From Labrenzia sp. 011 (GTDB lineage: Bacteria > Pseudomonadota > Alphaproteobacteria > Rhizobiales > Stappiaceae), in the NCBI RefSeq assembly GCF_003075075.1, contig NZ_QCYM01000013.1, forward strand, positions 62,001 to 126,000: a stretch of DNA of 64,000 bases, read 5' to 3'. The notes beneath the pieces were generated by a model, which was not told the DNA's origin, did no database searches, and was given only the letters and a program-made list of their open reading frames with translations. The position numbers and the translations under genes were made by a program. Positions 18,888 to 27,756 of the stretch are shown piece by piece. The stretch's first letter is position 1. Each line of letters opens with the position of its first letter.

Positions 18888-19502
18888 ATGAAAAACTATT
18901 CGACCACGGTGCCTGCACGCCTCGACGAAGACGATGAGGACAAAGCCAAGAGCCAGCCGTCGATTCAGGTCGACAAGCATCTGTTCGAAGCGCGGACAGT
19001 GCTGATCACCGGTCCGGTGAGCCAGGAGATGGCCCGCGATGTCTGCGCCCGTCTTCTTGCGCTGGCGCAGGTTTCCAACGATCCGATCACGGTCATCGTC
19101 TCGTCTCCGGGCGGTCATGTCGAATCCGGTGACATGATCCACGACACCATCAAGTTCATCGCGCCTGAAGTGCGGATCCTTGGCATGGGATGGGTCGCCA
19201 GCGCCGGCGCGCTGATCTATGTCTCCGTGCCCAAGGACAAGCGCTTCTGCACCCCCAACACCCGCTTCCTGTTGCACCAGCCGTCGGGCGGAGCCGGCGG
19301 CATGGCCACGGATATCGAAATCCAGGCACGGGAAATCATCAAGATGCGGGATCGGTTGAACCAGATCTTCGCCGATGCGACCGGCCAGCCCATCGAGCGG
19401 ATCGAGAAAGATACCGATCGGGACTACTGGATGAGCCCCTCCGAGGGGATCGAATACGGTCTTGTCGGCAAGGTCGTCACCAGCGTGGACGAGCTGGGCT
19501 GA
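18888..19502 (+). CDS. ClpP-like serine protease (second ClpP type)
   Basis: A 204-residue ClpP-fold protein. The likely triad is Ser105 in [14 protein letters not shown], His130 in [10 protein letters not shown] and Asp179 in DTDRDYWMS. Canonical ClpP has GQAASMGA around the serine, so this is a divergent paralogue. The N-terminus lacks the axial-loop sequence and starts with an acidic stretch ([10 protein letters not shown]). It is not adjacent to clpX or clpA. It may work with another AAA+ partner or unaided. Confidence 0.85.
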   Translation: MKNYSTTVPARLDEDDEDKAKSQPSIQVDKHLFEARTVLITGPVSQEMARDVCARLLALAQVSNDPITVIVSSPGGHVESGDMIHDTIKFIAPEVRILGMGWVASAGALIYVSVPKDKRFCTPNTRFLLHQPSGGAGGMATDIEIQAREIIKMRDRLNQIFADATGQPIERIEKDTDRDYWMSPSEGIEYGLVGKVVTSVDELG

Positions 19503-19552
19503 TCATCTGCCGGAAAGCTGGAGCTGTCTGCCCGTCAGCTTGTTGAAATCCG

Positions 19553-19583
19553 AACGCCGGAGGGTCCCCTCCGGCGTTTTTTA
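19553..19583 (+). terminator. Intrinsic terminator after the ClpP-like gene
   Basis: AACGCCGGAGG pairs with CCTCCGGCGTT around GTCC, followed by TTTTTTATT. Confidence 0.93.
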
Positions 19584-19634
19584 TTCCGCAGATTGCCGCC
19601 TGTCCGAAAGCGGACAGGCATGCGCGGGCGCTGC

Positions 19635-20036
19635 CTATGCGCTCAATGTTTCCCGTTTGGCGGAATACACCAGCACCGGAGCCACGGGTTTCGGGTTCAG
19701 CACCTGGGGGCGGAGCCGTTCCATCACGTCGCGGAGTACGCTTTCCTCACCGGAAGCGCTGCCGTCGAAGAGCACCGCCACCAGGTGATCGACAAAGCGT
19801 TGATAGGTCTCCTGGGAAGGACAGACAGGCGTCAGCAGTTCCGCGACGGGTTTGCCGTCATAGAACGGGGCGCCTCCGGACAGGAAGGTCAGAAATTCGC
19901 ACAGATCGTCCGAAGTCTCGAACTCCTGGCGGAATTTCGACAGGTCGAAACAGGAATCCTGTTCCAGGCGGGTCCGAAGGCGTGGCATGGCCTGCATGAT
20001 TGCCTTGCGTCCACCGAGTTTCATATAGAGTGTCAT
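19635..20036 (-). CDS. Truncated-haemoglobin-like protein lacking haem ligands
   Basis: A 133-residue protein. The opening MTLYMKLGGRKAIMQAM and the middle LCEFLTFLSGGAPFYDGKPV match the group I truncated-globin pattern (LYxxLGG; FLxxxxGGPxxYxGR). The proximal-histidine position (AH in GRDMKEAHA) is occupied by Leu (GKPVAELL) and the helix-B FY pair by RL. It is therefore probably a globin-fold protein that does not bind haem in the normal way. The start at 20036 follows GAGGGTAGG. A Crp/Fnr-like palindrome lies 65-78 bases upstream. Confidence 0.6.
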   Translation of the reverse strand: MTLYMKLGGRKAIMQAMPRLRTRLEQDSCFDLSKFRQEFETSDDLCEFLTFLSGGAPFYDGKPVAELLTPVCPSQETYQRFVDHLVAVLFDGSASGEESVLRDVMERLRPQVLNPKPVAPVLVYSAKRETLSA

Positions 20037-20100
20037 CTGCCTACCCTCGATTACAGTCGAAACGATGCCTGTTAAGTGCCGTAATTTTGCCAGTGGTCCT

Positions 20101-20114
20101 GTGATGCGGATCAC
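20101..20114. promoter_or_regulatory. Crp/Fnr-family-like palindrome
   Basis: GTGAT-GCGG-ATCAC is a perfect inverted repeat with the 5-4-5 geometry of Fnr/FixK/Nnr boxes (TTGAT-N4-ATCAA) and also reads TGTGA-N6-TCACG like a Crp site. It lies upstream of the globin-like gene on the minus strand. Confidence 0.55.
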
Positions 20115-20409
20115 GATTGTTTTCTTTGCGAAGGAACCGCGGAGTTTGCAGGGCAGGTATCCGGCCGCCCGGACTCGGGCCGTTGTGACGTGCGGCGCAA
20201 GACGGGGATAAAATGTGTCAGGCAGGTCACAGATTTATTACAGTGCCGAAGTGCGAAAACGCTCCGGTGACGCGGATGGCGGGGGGGCGTGTCTGAAAAC
20301 TGTCGACAGAGCGGACGCCCGTTCCCGGCGACCTTGCCAATGACCTCATAAAAGCCGGATTGTCGCGATCCTGTCCCGCTTTAGGGGTATCGGCCGGTGG
20401 AGCCTGAAG
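20115..20409. other. Intergenic region without a supported gene
   Basis: About 300 bases between the divergent globin-like and YdcF-like genes. I find no ORF with a ribosome site and no RNA structure beyond the palindrome at 20101. Confidence 0.6.
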
Positions 20410-21219
20410 ATGTTTTTTTACCTGGCCAAGATCGGCTATTTTTTCATACAGCCTTCCAATTTCCTGATCGCGCTGGTTCTGGCCGGGTTGATATCGAGTG
20501 CTTGGACCCGCGGTCGCCGAACCGGCCGCCTGGTTGCCTGGGCAGGTGTGCTGGGGCTTGCGGTCTGCGGGTTTTCCCCGGCCGCCAACTGGCTGATCCT
20601 GCCGCTGGAGGAACGGTTTGCAAGGCCCGCGCAGGTGGATGGATTTGACGGAATCATTGTGCTGGGGGGCGCTGTCGACACGGTGGTGACCGGCGGGCGC
20701 GGCGATACGGCCCTGACCACTTCAGGCGAGCGCATCACGATCGCGGCGCGCCTTGCAGGCCAGCTTCCCGCGGCCAAGGTCATTCATACCGGCGGGAAGG
20801 GTGTTGTCATCTCCTCCCAGTCGACCGAAGCGGAGGGGGCGGCCCGTCTTTTCGAGGATTTCGGTATCCCGGCACACAGGGTGATTCTGGAAGATGCCTC
20901 GCGCAACACCTGGGAAAACGCGGTCTTCACCAGAGAGCTCATCGATCCCCGGCCCGGACAAAGATGGCTCCTTGTAACGTCCGCCTATCACATGCCCCGG
21001 TCGATGGGGGTGTTCGAGAAGGCGGGCTGGACCGGCGTCACGGCTTATCCGGTCGATTACCGCACCCGGGGCAAAGAGGATCTGTCACTCGGCTTTTCCG
21101 GTGCGTCGAAGGGGTTACGGCGGTTCGACATCGCCTTTCGGGAATGGCTCGGGCTGATCGTCTATCGGGCCACCGGGCGCAGCACCGCTTTCTTTCCCGC
21201 TCCGCCCGACCCCCAGTAA
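20410..21219 (+). CDS. YdcF/ElyC-family membrane protein (DUF218)
   Basis: A 269-residue protein with two N-terminal membrane segments (about 10-30 and 42-60). The DUF218 domain follows: GIIVLGGAVDT, AARLAGQLPAAKVIHTGGKG, RVILEDASRNTWENAVF and LLVTSAYHMPRSMGVFEKAGW. ElyC-type members act in envelope biogenesis (undecaprenyl-phosphate/peptidoglycan), though the chemistry is unsettled. ATG 20410 is preceded by GGAG. Confidence 0.85.
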   Translation: MFFYLAKIGYFFIQPSNFLIALVLAGLISSAWTRGRRTGRLVAWAGVLGLAVCGFSPAANWLILPLEERFARPAQVDGFDGIIVLGGAVDTVVTGGRGDTALTTSGERITIAARLAGQLPAAKVIHTGGKGVVISSQSTEAEGAARLFEDFGIPAHRVILEDASRNTWENAVFTRELIDPRPGQRWLLVTSAYHMPRSMGVFEKAGWTGVTAYPVDYRTRGKEDLSLGFSGASKGLRRFDIAFREWLGLIVYRATGRSTAFFPAPPDPQ

Positions 21220-21458
21220 CCGGATAAAATTCAGGGCGGGAATTCCCGGTCAGACCCTTTTACAGGCCCCGTCATGGCACCATATAGTGGCGGCAGGGCA
21301 GACTGGCTGCAGGACAACAGGGCGCGCTCCGACATGAATTGATGTCGGAATGGGTGGAAAGCTCAGCGATTATAATATGTCAGATCCATGCGCGTTCGGG
21401 TGAACGCCAATGCGATGTGCCGTCAGTGTAATCACGGAATTTGAAAGGATGTGGGCGG

Positions 21459-22706
21459 ATGGTGTTAGAATCGCCGATTGTTGCGGCGGACATTGTTCAG
21501 TGGCTCTACAGCGATGCGTCTCATCTGAAAGATACCCTGGAGATTGTCAGCGAGCTTGGCCGCCGTCTGCGCAACGGCAAGGTGCCGGTGGACCGGGTGA
21601 CGACGGGCATCTGGGTCGTCCATCCGAACGTGCGCGCGGAATCTTCCATTTGGACCAGTGACGGAACCAAGGAACTGCTGCTCTACAAGGCGGATCGGTC
21701 TGAGGAAGAGGCCTATGCGGCCAGTCCGATCAAGCGCGTTCACGAGACACGGGAGCCCGTACGAGTCAAAATCTCACCGGAGCGTGCAGGGGAGCCGGAC
21801 TATCCGATCATCAGCGAACTGCGCGCGGAAGGCTACGCGGACTATATCGCACTGCCGATGCCCTTCTCCGACGGGTCGGTCAAGGTTGTCTCTTTCGCGA
21901 CGAAGGAACCTGCCGGTTTTTCCGGCTCTCATCTCAGTGTGTTCGACTCCCTCATCCGGCCGCTGGCGCTTGTCTGCGAGCTGAAAACGCTTCGCAGAAC
22001 CGCGGAAACGGTTCTGGAAACCTATGTCGGGCGGCGGGCCGGACTGAAGGTTCTGGACGGCACCACCCGCAGGGGCGACGGCGAGTGGATCAAGGCGGTG
22101 GTCAGCTTTGCCGATATCCGCGGTTTCACGCGATTGTCGAACACGCTGCCGGCGGACAAGATCGTTGTATTCCTGAACAAGTATTTCGGCGCGATGACGG
22201 CGGCCGTGGAAGCCCATGGCGGCGAGGTTCTGAAGTTCATCGGCGACGAGGTGATGGCGATCTTCCCGTTCGAAACGCAGGAGGAAGCCAGGGAGGCCGC
22301 CCTTCAGGCACTGCTTGCCGCCCGGGAAACGCTTGAGCGGATCGCCGAGATCAACAGGTCCAACACCTGTACCGCCACGCCGGACCTGAGTGTCGGCATC
22401 GCCCTGCATGCGGGAGATGTCTTCTATGGCAACGTGGGCAGCGAGACCCGTCTGGATTTCACGGTTGTCGGGCCGGCGGTCAATCTGGCTGCGCGCATCG
22501 CGGAACTGGCCAAGGACCTGAAGCGCCAGGTGCTGGTCTCCGATGCGCTGGCGGAGATCATGGGGTGCCGCTCGGGTCTCTACGGCCGGTATCAGGTGAA
22601 GGGATTCGACGAGCCCGTGGCGGTATATTCTCCCGACTTTTCCGAAAAGGCGGTGACCGGGTATTGCCCGGACACGACCGCCTTGCGCGCAAGCGAGCCG
22701 AACTGA
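21459..22706 (+). CDS. Class III adenylate cyclase with N-terminal GAF-like sensor
   Basis: A 415-residue soluble protein. Residues ~1-190 form a sensor region of the type seen in rhizobial cyclases (WLYSDASHLKDTLEIVSELGRRL; TGIWVVHPN). The cyclase domain runs from about 205: metal Asp in VVSFADIRGFTRLS, second Asp in FIGDEVMAIFPF, and transition-state Asn/Arg in VGPAVNLAARIAEL. It makes cAMP. ATG 21459 follows AAAGG; TTG 21441 is less likely. Its last 115 bases overlap the convergent DUF599 gene. Confidence 0.88.
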   Translation: MVLESPIVAADIVQWLYSDASHLKDTLEIVSELGRRLRNGKVPVDRVTTGIWVVHPNVRAESSIWTSDGTKELLLYKADRSEEEAYAASPIKRVHETREPVRVKISPERAGEPDYPIISELRAEGYADYIALPMPFSDGSVKVVSFATKEPAGFSGSHLSVFDSLIRPLALVCELKTLRRTAETVLETYVGRRAGLKVLDGTTRRGDGEWIKAVVSFADIRGFTRLSNTLPADKIVVFLNKYFGAMTAAVEAHGGEVLKFIGDEVMAIFPFETQEEAREAALQALLAARETLERIAEINRSNTCTATPDLSVGIALHAGDVFYGNVGSETRLDFTVVGPAVNLAARIAELAKDLKRQVLVSDALAEIMGCRSGLYGRYQVKGFDEPVAVYSPDFSEKAVTGYCPDTTALRASEPN

Positions 22707-23347
22707 CGGCGAAGCAGCACCAGCAGGACCGCGAAGGTCGTTGCAACAAAGATATAGGGCCCCGCGAACCAGCCCAGAAAGGCGATCGCGAAGAACAGGG
22801 CCCGCTGGCCGCGGTTGAAGTGACGCCCTGCCAGTACATTGAGTTTCCCGGCCTGAAGCGCCATTTGGTGGATCTCTTCTTCGCTCGCCTTGCTCCGCTC
22901 CGGGACGGCCCCCATGATGATGCTTGAATAATTGAAGAGACGGTAGGCCCAGCCGAACTTGAAAAAGCTGTAGGCGAATATGGTCATCAGGCCCAGCACC
23001 TTGACTTCCCACAGGGCCCGGCTGTGCTCAACGGGAAATGAAAGGTCGCCGGCGACCTCAAGGATCCTGTCGGTCGAATCCAGCAGCGCGAATCCGCCAC
23101 CGATGGCCAGAAGCGCGGTCGAGGCGAAAAAGGCGGTTCCCTGCTGCAGCCCGGTCATGATCGACGTGTCCATGATGCGCACATCCCGCGAGCACATCGT
23201 CGTCATCCAGCCGAGACGGTACTGATCCATCGCATTCGACAGGGTTTTTCCGCGCAGCGGGCTCATATCGATCAGCAAATTGAATCCGAACCAGGCGCAG
23301 AGAAACCAGGCAGCGGCAGCCATGTCCAATTGTGAGAGCGGATTCAT
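22592..23347 (-). CDS. DUF599-family membrane protein
   Basis: A 251-residue protein with four to five membrane segments: AAAAWFLCAWFGFNLLI, TAFFASTALLAIGGGFALL, VLGLMTIFAYSFFKFGWAYRLFNY and RALFFAIAFLGWFAGPYIFVATTFAVLLVLL. The pattern MDQYRLGWM and RDVRIMDTSIMTGLQQGTAFFAS is characteristic of DUF599. Function is unknown. The 3' end runs 115 bases into the convergent cyclase gene, which is long for a tail-to-tail overlap. Confidence 0.85.
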   Translation of the reverse strand: MNPLSQLDMAAAAWFLCAWFGFNLLIDMSPLRGKTLSNAMDQYRLGWMTTMCSRDVRIMDTSIMTGLQQGTAFFASTALLAIGGGFALLDSTDRILEVAGDLSFPVEHSRALWEVKVLGLMTIFAYSFFKFGWAYRLFNYSSIIMGAVPERSKASEEEIHQMALQAGKLNVLAGRHFNRGQRALFFAIAFLGWFAGPYIFVATTFAVLLVLLRRQFGSLARKAVVSGQYPVTAFSEKSGEYTATGSSNPFT

Positions 23348-23602
23348 GGAGAACCTTTCAGTCGTTCAGTTGGAAGCGGACAGCGAACTCATAGCAGAGT
23401 TTTCCCGGTGTCTCCAAAGGGCTGGTGATAAACTATAAGCACATGGAAAATATGAGAAATCGCAGCTCCGCGTAAATGTCATTGCTGATGTACTTTTTTT
23501 GCACTTGCGAAATGGTAAGGGATCGTTTACCTCGTCGCCTCAAAGGTGCCACATTTACGGCCGCAGGGGGCCAGGCATCAGACAACAAAGTGTAGGGCTT
23601 TA

Positions 23603-23737
23603 ATGGACGAAAACGTGCAGAAATCTTGTTGGAGCGTCACTCTCTGGACTGTCGCTGCAGTCGGGGTAGCATTGACGATGGTACTTCTGTTCAACGATGT
23701 GGAGAGTGCACAACAAGCCGTCGCCGTGGCCGGATAG
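23603..23737 (+). CDS. Small single-pass membrane protein
   Basis: A 44-codon ORF with one hydrophobic helix (SVTLWTVAAVGVALTMVLLF) flanked by short polar ends. A clear intrinsic terminator follows 24 bases after the stop, which favours a real transcript. The ribosome site is weak (TAGGGC). Function unknown. Confidence 0.5.
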   Translation: MDENVQKSCWSVTLWTVAAVGVALTMVLLFNDVESAQQAVAVAG

Positions 23738-23760
23738 GTCAACGGGACGTTTTCAGAACA

Positions 23761-23788
23761 AGGGCGCAGCGGCAGGCTGCGCCTTTTT
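23761..23788 (+). terminator. Intrinsic terminator after the small membrane ORF
   Basis: GGCGCAGC pairs with GCTGCGCC (23763-23783) around GGCAG, followed by TTTTT. Confidence 0.9.
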
Positions 23789-23861
23789 CGTTTTGGGGGG
23801 CGTGAAACGGCCGATAGGCGTTCGGCGGAGCGGACCAGACTAGACCAGGGCAATCGCTCTT

Positions 23862-24404
23862 CTAGGGAGTGCCATTGGAATTGGCTGAAAACTGCGGCCG
23901 GCCGGCCGGGCCGAATACCTGGCGGAATTCCATTTCCCTGACCACGGTCCTGTTGTCCGGGTGGCTGATCAGAAAACCGGTATAGGCGGAAAATCCGAAC
24001 GGCAGGAGAACCATCTGGACCGGTCCCAGGGCCGGCCAGGCAAGCTCGGCGCCCCAGACCGGGATTTGGGCCGGTGCCCGTTCTTCCAGCAGCGACACGA
24101 TATCGCTCTTGTGCAACATGGCCGTTCCCCGGGCATTCCATTCAAGCGCGGCGAGACCGTTTTTCAGCGGATGAAGCCGGATTGTCGACCCGTTGATTGC
24201 AACGATCACGCTGTCGTCGGAGTCCCGGGCAATGCTTGCGATCGCCACGGTACGATCTGCGGGAAGGTCCCGGCGGACACCGTCCGTCTCGACAAAGCCG
24301 GACGAATTGATCACGCGAAATTCGCCAAGCGGATAGTCGTTTGCGGCCTGGATCGGCGCGGAAAGAAAAACAAAAGCCAGAAATACGGCAACTCGTCTGA
24401 GCAT
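23862..24404 (-). CDS. Periplasmic protein of unknown function
   Basis: A 180-residue protein with a signal peptide (MLRRVAVFLAFVFLSAPIQAAND; cleavage after IQA). The mature part is beta-rich (GEFRVINSSGFVETDG; VIVAINGSTIRLHPLKNGLAALEW) and ends in a Gly/Asn/Pro tail. No cysteines or catalytic motifs stand out and I do not recognise the family. It is probably monocistronic; an AT-rich stretch upstream (24405-24470) could hold its promoter. Confidence 0.75.
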   Translation of the reverse strand: MLRRVAVFLAFVFLSAPIQAANDYPLGEFRVINSSGFVETDGVRRDLPADRTVAIASIARDSDDSVIVAINGSTIRLHPLKNGLAALEWNARGTAMLHKSDIVSLLEERAPAQIPVWGAELAWPALGPVQMVLLPFGFSAYTGFLISHPDNRTVVREMEFRQVFGPAGRPQFSANSNGTP

Positions 24405-24516
24405 CGCAGGGTCCCTTTATTTGGGTGCATGCGATTATAACTGGATAAAAATTTAAAAAGTTTTGATCGGATTTCCGATCGTCAGGCACTGGCTGCAAAT
24501 ATCGAAAGTGATCTTG

Positions 24517-25401
24517 TCATCTGGACAGGGCGACGACCAGGTCCTCGATCGTGGAATGCTCCGGTTGCCAGCCGGTGGCGCGGCGGGCATGCTGAAAATC
24601 GACCGATTGCGACAGGGCGTAACCCGCCTGCCAATCCGTATCCGGATCGGCATCCTCGGGAACCGGCAGTGTTTCGATCTCCAGCGGCAATCCGTGTCTT
24701 GCGGAAATGTGCGAGGCGAGATGGGCGACGGAAATACCCTGGATGCAACTCGCGATGAGCGACATCCTGAAGCGGGGCTGCCTGAGAGCCAGCACGTATA
24801 GCGCGGCAAGGTCATCCGCCTCCACCAGTGGCCAGAGCGTGTCCGCAGTGGCACGCGTTTCGAAAGGAAGGCCTTTCTCGAGTGCTCGGGTCATTTCCGC
24901 GATCGGACCGGCGGTGCGGCTGCACACGAGGGCCGGATGGATGACGGCCAGGTTGAGGTCGGTGCCGTTGGAAAGAGTCCGGATGGTCTCGGTCATGTAG
25001 CGAAAGGCAGGCAGGGGCGAAAAGGGCGTTTTCTCGGTGATGGGGTTTGTGCCCGTTACAGCCGGGTAGAGCCAGGTGCCGCCGGTATAGACGACCTTGA
25101 GTGGCTGCTTGCGATGTTTGGCGGCCTGTTTGAGAGCCAGCATGGATTGGCGGTCGACCCGTCCCATGTCGTTGGTGAAGGTTGCTCCGGTGTGTATGAC
25201 CGCATCGCAGGAGGCGGCCCTGCCGACCCAGCTTTCAGGACTGCGCAGGTCTCCCGGGTAAGCGCTGGCACCCGATGCCCTCAGCTTTTCCGCGGCCGCA
25301 TCGGAGCGGGCCAGACCGATGATCCTGACGTCTTCGTCTTTCAGTCTTTTCACTACGGCGGCGCCAATCCGGCCGGTGCCGCCCGTCACAAAAACATCCA
25401 T
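24517..25401 (-). CDS. NAD(P)-dependent epimerase/dehydratase-family protein
   Basis: A 294-residue extended-SDR protein. The start MDVFVTGGTGRIGAAVVKRL is an intact Rossmann motif and GDLRSPESW follows. The usual YxxxK is not obvious: the expected region is YTGGTWLYPA and FRYMTETIRTLSNG, so the active site is atypical and the protein may be a binding or reductase variant. AAGGAG stands 12 bases before the ATG; the upstream open frame to 25734 is antisense to the DUF1489 gene and is not real. Confidence 0.82.
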   Translation of the reverse strand: MDVFVTGGTGRIGAAVVKRLKDEDVRIIGLARSDAAAEKLRASGASAYPGDLRSPESWVGRAASCDAVIHTGATFTNDMGRVDRQSMLALKQAAKHRKQPLKVVYTGGTWLYPAVTGTNPITEKTPFSPLPAFRYMTETIRTLSNGTDLNLAVIHPALVCSRTAGPIAEMTRALEKGLPFETRATADTLWPLVEADDLAALYVLALRQPRFRMSLIASCIQGISVAHLASHISARHGLPLEIETLPVPEDADPDTDWQAGYALSQSVDFQHARRATGWQPEHSTIEDLVVALSR

Positions 25402-25521
25402 GGGCAAAGAGAACTCCTTTCGGCAGTGCGGTGCAAGATCAACCTGTCGAGCCTGTGCAAAATCCACCGCTGGATTCATGGCGCTGCTTGACCTTGTCTG
25501 CAGGCCTGTTACGTCAGGATC

Positions 25522-25956
25522 ATGACCTTGCATCTGGTGAAACTGTGCGTGGGCGCAGACAGTGTCGAGACCCTGCAGGCCTGGATCGATTTCCGGGTGG
25601 AGCAGGCCCGCATGGCCGGGCTTGCCGAGGAGACGACCCACACGACGCGCATGGTACCGACGCGCAGGGATGAGTTGCTGGACGGCGGCTCGCTCTACTG
25701 GGTGATCAAGGGCAAGATACAGGCACGCCAGCATCTTCTCGATATCCGGCCCTTCACGGACGATTCCGGCGTCAAGCGGTGCGATCTGGTGCTGGAACCG
25801 CGGCTGGTGCTGACGCAGTATCAGCCCAGACGGCCGTTCCAGGGCTGGCGGTATCTGAAAGCGACAGATGCACCGGCGGATCTCAGGATCGGCGGCACGG
25901 GGCAGTCCATGCCGGAGGCCATGCGCCGGGATCTCACGGAACTTTGTCTGCTTTGA
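25522..25956 (+). CDS. DUF1489-family protein
   Basis: A 144-residue protein with the family pattern LHLVKLCVGADSVETLQAWIDFR, then THTTRMVPTRRDELLDGGSLYWVIKG and CDLVLEPRLVLTQYQPRRPFQGWRYL. The family is confined largely to alphaproteobacteria. It has no assigned function. No signal peptide or membrane segment is seen, so it is cytosolic. It is divergent from the epimerase-like gene. Confidence 0.85.
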   Translation: MTLHLVKLCVGADSVETLQAWIDFRVEQARMAGLAEETTHTTRMVPTRRDELLDGGSLYWVIKGKIQARQHLLDIRPFTDDSGVKRCDLVLEPRLVLTQYQPRRPFQGWRYLKATDAPADLRIGGTGQSMPEAMRRDLTELCLL

Positions 25957-26079
25957 ACGATCCGTGTGCCGTCTGTGTCCGGATGGCCCTGCGGTGCGCT
26001 GGCGCGAAAGAAGTCTTGCCGGGGCGCTCTGCCGGCCCCAGTTTCAAGGACAGGACTTCGGCATGAGGGACGGACGGGA

Positions 26080-26820
26080 ATGGTGAAAAACCGGGACAAG
26101 GAAAAAGAGGCGGTTGTCCGGCAGGAAAACGCGGCGCTGTCCGCGGCGCCCGACATCACCCGATTTCTGGAGAAAGCGAAACAGGCCGAGCCCCGGTCCG
26201 ACACCGGCGGACGGTTGATCTTTGCCCTGGATGCGACGATGAGCCGGCAGCCCACCTGGGACCGGGCCTGTCAGATCCAGGCGGAAATGTTCAAGGAGGC
26301 GGACAAGGTCGGCGGCCTGAAGATCAAGCTTGTCTATTTCCGCGGCTTTGGGGAGTGCCGGGCGTCGCGCTGGTTCGAAAGCGGGGAGGCCCTGGCCCGG
26401 GCTATGGGCGCAATCGCCTGCCAGGGCGGCCAGACGCAAATCCGCAAGGTCCTGTCGGCGGCTCTGGCCGCGGCGGACAGGGAGAAGATTGCAGCGCTGG
26501 TCTATGTCGGCGACTGCATGGAAGAGGATGTCGATCTGCTGTGCGACAAGGCGGGGCAATTGGGACTGCTGGGTGTTCCGATGTTTCTCTTCCAGGAAGG
26601 GCGGGACGCAGTTGCCGAGCGGGCGTTTCGGGAAATGGCGCGCCTGACCAACGGCGTCTATTGTCCGTTCGACGCAGGGTCGGCGAAGCAACTGGCCGAT
26701 CTTCTCAAGGCCGTTGCCGTGTTCGCCAGTGGCGGCCACACGGCCCTTAGGACCCTGGAGCGGCAGGGCGGACAAGGGGCGCGCCTGCTTCTGGAGCAGC
26801 TGAAGCCCGGTCGGGGGTAG
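26080..26820 (+). CDS. VWA-domain protein
   Basis: A 246-residue cytosolic protein. A charged N-terminal region (to ~45) is followed by a von Willebrand A-like fold: LIFALDATMSRQPTWDRA carries a MIDAS-like DxTxS, and IAALVYVGDCMEEDVDLLCDKAGQLG and GVPMFLFQEGRDAVAERAFREMARLTNGVY follow. It may bind a metal and a partner protein. ATG 26080 is chosen; upstream frame to 25966 lacks support. It precedes a DnaJ-domain gene, suggesting a chaperone-like pairing, but this is weak. Confidence 0.82.
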   Translation: MVKNRDKEKEAVVRQENAALSAAPDITRFLEKAKQAEPRSDTGGRLIFALDATMSRQPTWDRACQIQAEMFKEADKVGGLKIKLVYFRGFGECRASRWFESGEALARAMGAIACQGGQTQIRKVLSAALAAADREKIAALVYVGDCMEEDVDLLCDKAGQLGLLGVPMFLFQEGRDAVAERAFREMARLTNGVYCPFDAGSAKQLADLLKAVAVFASGGHTALRTLERQGGQGARLLLEQLKPGRG

Positions 26821-27031
26821 TCTTGCTGCTGCGACGGGATCCGGTCGTCATTCGCCATGCCGGTTGCCTTTTTCGGCGAATTGCCGCAAGCCGGGGATGG
26901 TTTCCAAAGCGGGCGCCTGACAGATCCTAAATGTCTTGCGTTCCACCCGGTTCGACCGGAGAGCGTTGCCAGGGAGGCATGGGCATGGCAGGACGTCGGC
27001 GGTATTCACCACTCCGGACCGGGACTGTCGG

Positions 27032-27739
27032 ATGATCTATCTCTTGATCAGCATTATCCTGCTGGCAGTGCTTCTTGCCGCAGGTCAGAGTTTCATCAAC
27101 GCCAATCCGAAGGCGCTCGCGCGCAAACTTCGGCTCATTGGCGGTCTTTTCCTGATCGGCCTTGCAGCCCTGTTCGCGTTCGGAGGGCGCTTTGTCTTTG
27201 CGGTCCCGCTCTTTGGGCTCGGGCTTTCTGTATTGGGAATTTCAGGCCTGCGCGGCCTTGCGGGCGGCTACAAGCCGACCAAAACATCCGGACAGAAATC
27301 GCGGGTGCGGACCGCGATGGTCGAGATGGAACTGGATCACGATAGCGGGGCGATGACGGGAACCGTTCTCACCGGCCGCTATGAGGGCCGCGGACTGGAC
27401 GATCTGGGCGACGAAGACCTGGAAGCCTTCTGGCGCGAGACATCCCGGGACGACCAGAGCCGGAAACTAGTCGAAGCTTATCTCGACCGCCGGCTTGCCG
27501 GTTGGCGTGAAAACTTCCAGCCGGATGGAGCAGAGCGGCAGGGAAGCCCGGCGAGCCCGGGCGCCATGACAGATGAGGAGGCCTACCAGATCCTGGGGCT
27601 TTCTCCCGATGCCGGGGACGCGGAAATTCGAGCCGCGCACCGCCGGCTTATGATGAAGGTCCATCCCGACCAGGGAGGCTCCGGTTTCCTCGCGGCGAAA
27701 ATCAACGAGGCTAAAGACACGCTTCTCAGAGGACATTGA
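27032..27739 (+). CDS. DnaJ-domain membrane protein
   Basis: A 235-residue protein. Two N-terminal membrane helices ([52 protein letters not shown]) are followed by a linker and a C-terminal J domain, [35 protein letters not shown]. The HPD motif is intact, so it should stimulate DnaK. This layout (N-terminal anchor, C-terminal J domain) matches mitochondrial Pam18-like/alphaproteobacterial J proteins. It converges on dacA. Confidence 0.88.
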   Translation: MIYLLISIILLAVLLAAGQSFINANPKALARKLRLIGGLFLIGLAALFAFGGRFVFAVPLFGLGLSVLGISGLRGLAGGYKPTKTSGQKSRVRTAMVEMELDHDSGAMTGTVLTGRYEGRGLDDLGDEDLEAFWRETSRDDQSRKLVEAYLDRRLAGWRENFQPDGAERQGSPASPGAMTDEEAYQILGLSPDAGDAEIRAAHRRLMMKVHPDQGGSGFLAAKINEAKDTLLRGH

Positions 27740-27756
27740 CGGCATCCGTTACGCGG

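Noticed and set aside
20220..20242. TGTGTCAGGCAGGTCACA as a second Crp site
   Set aside because: The two arms do not fit the spacing of a Crp or Fnr box.
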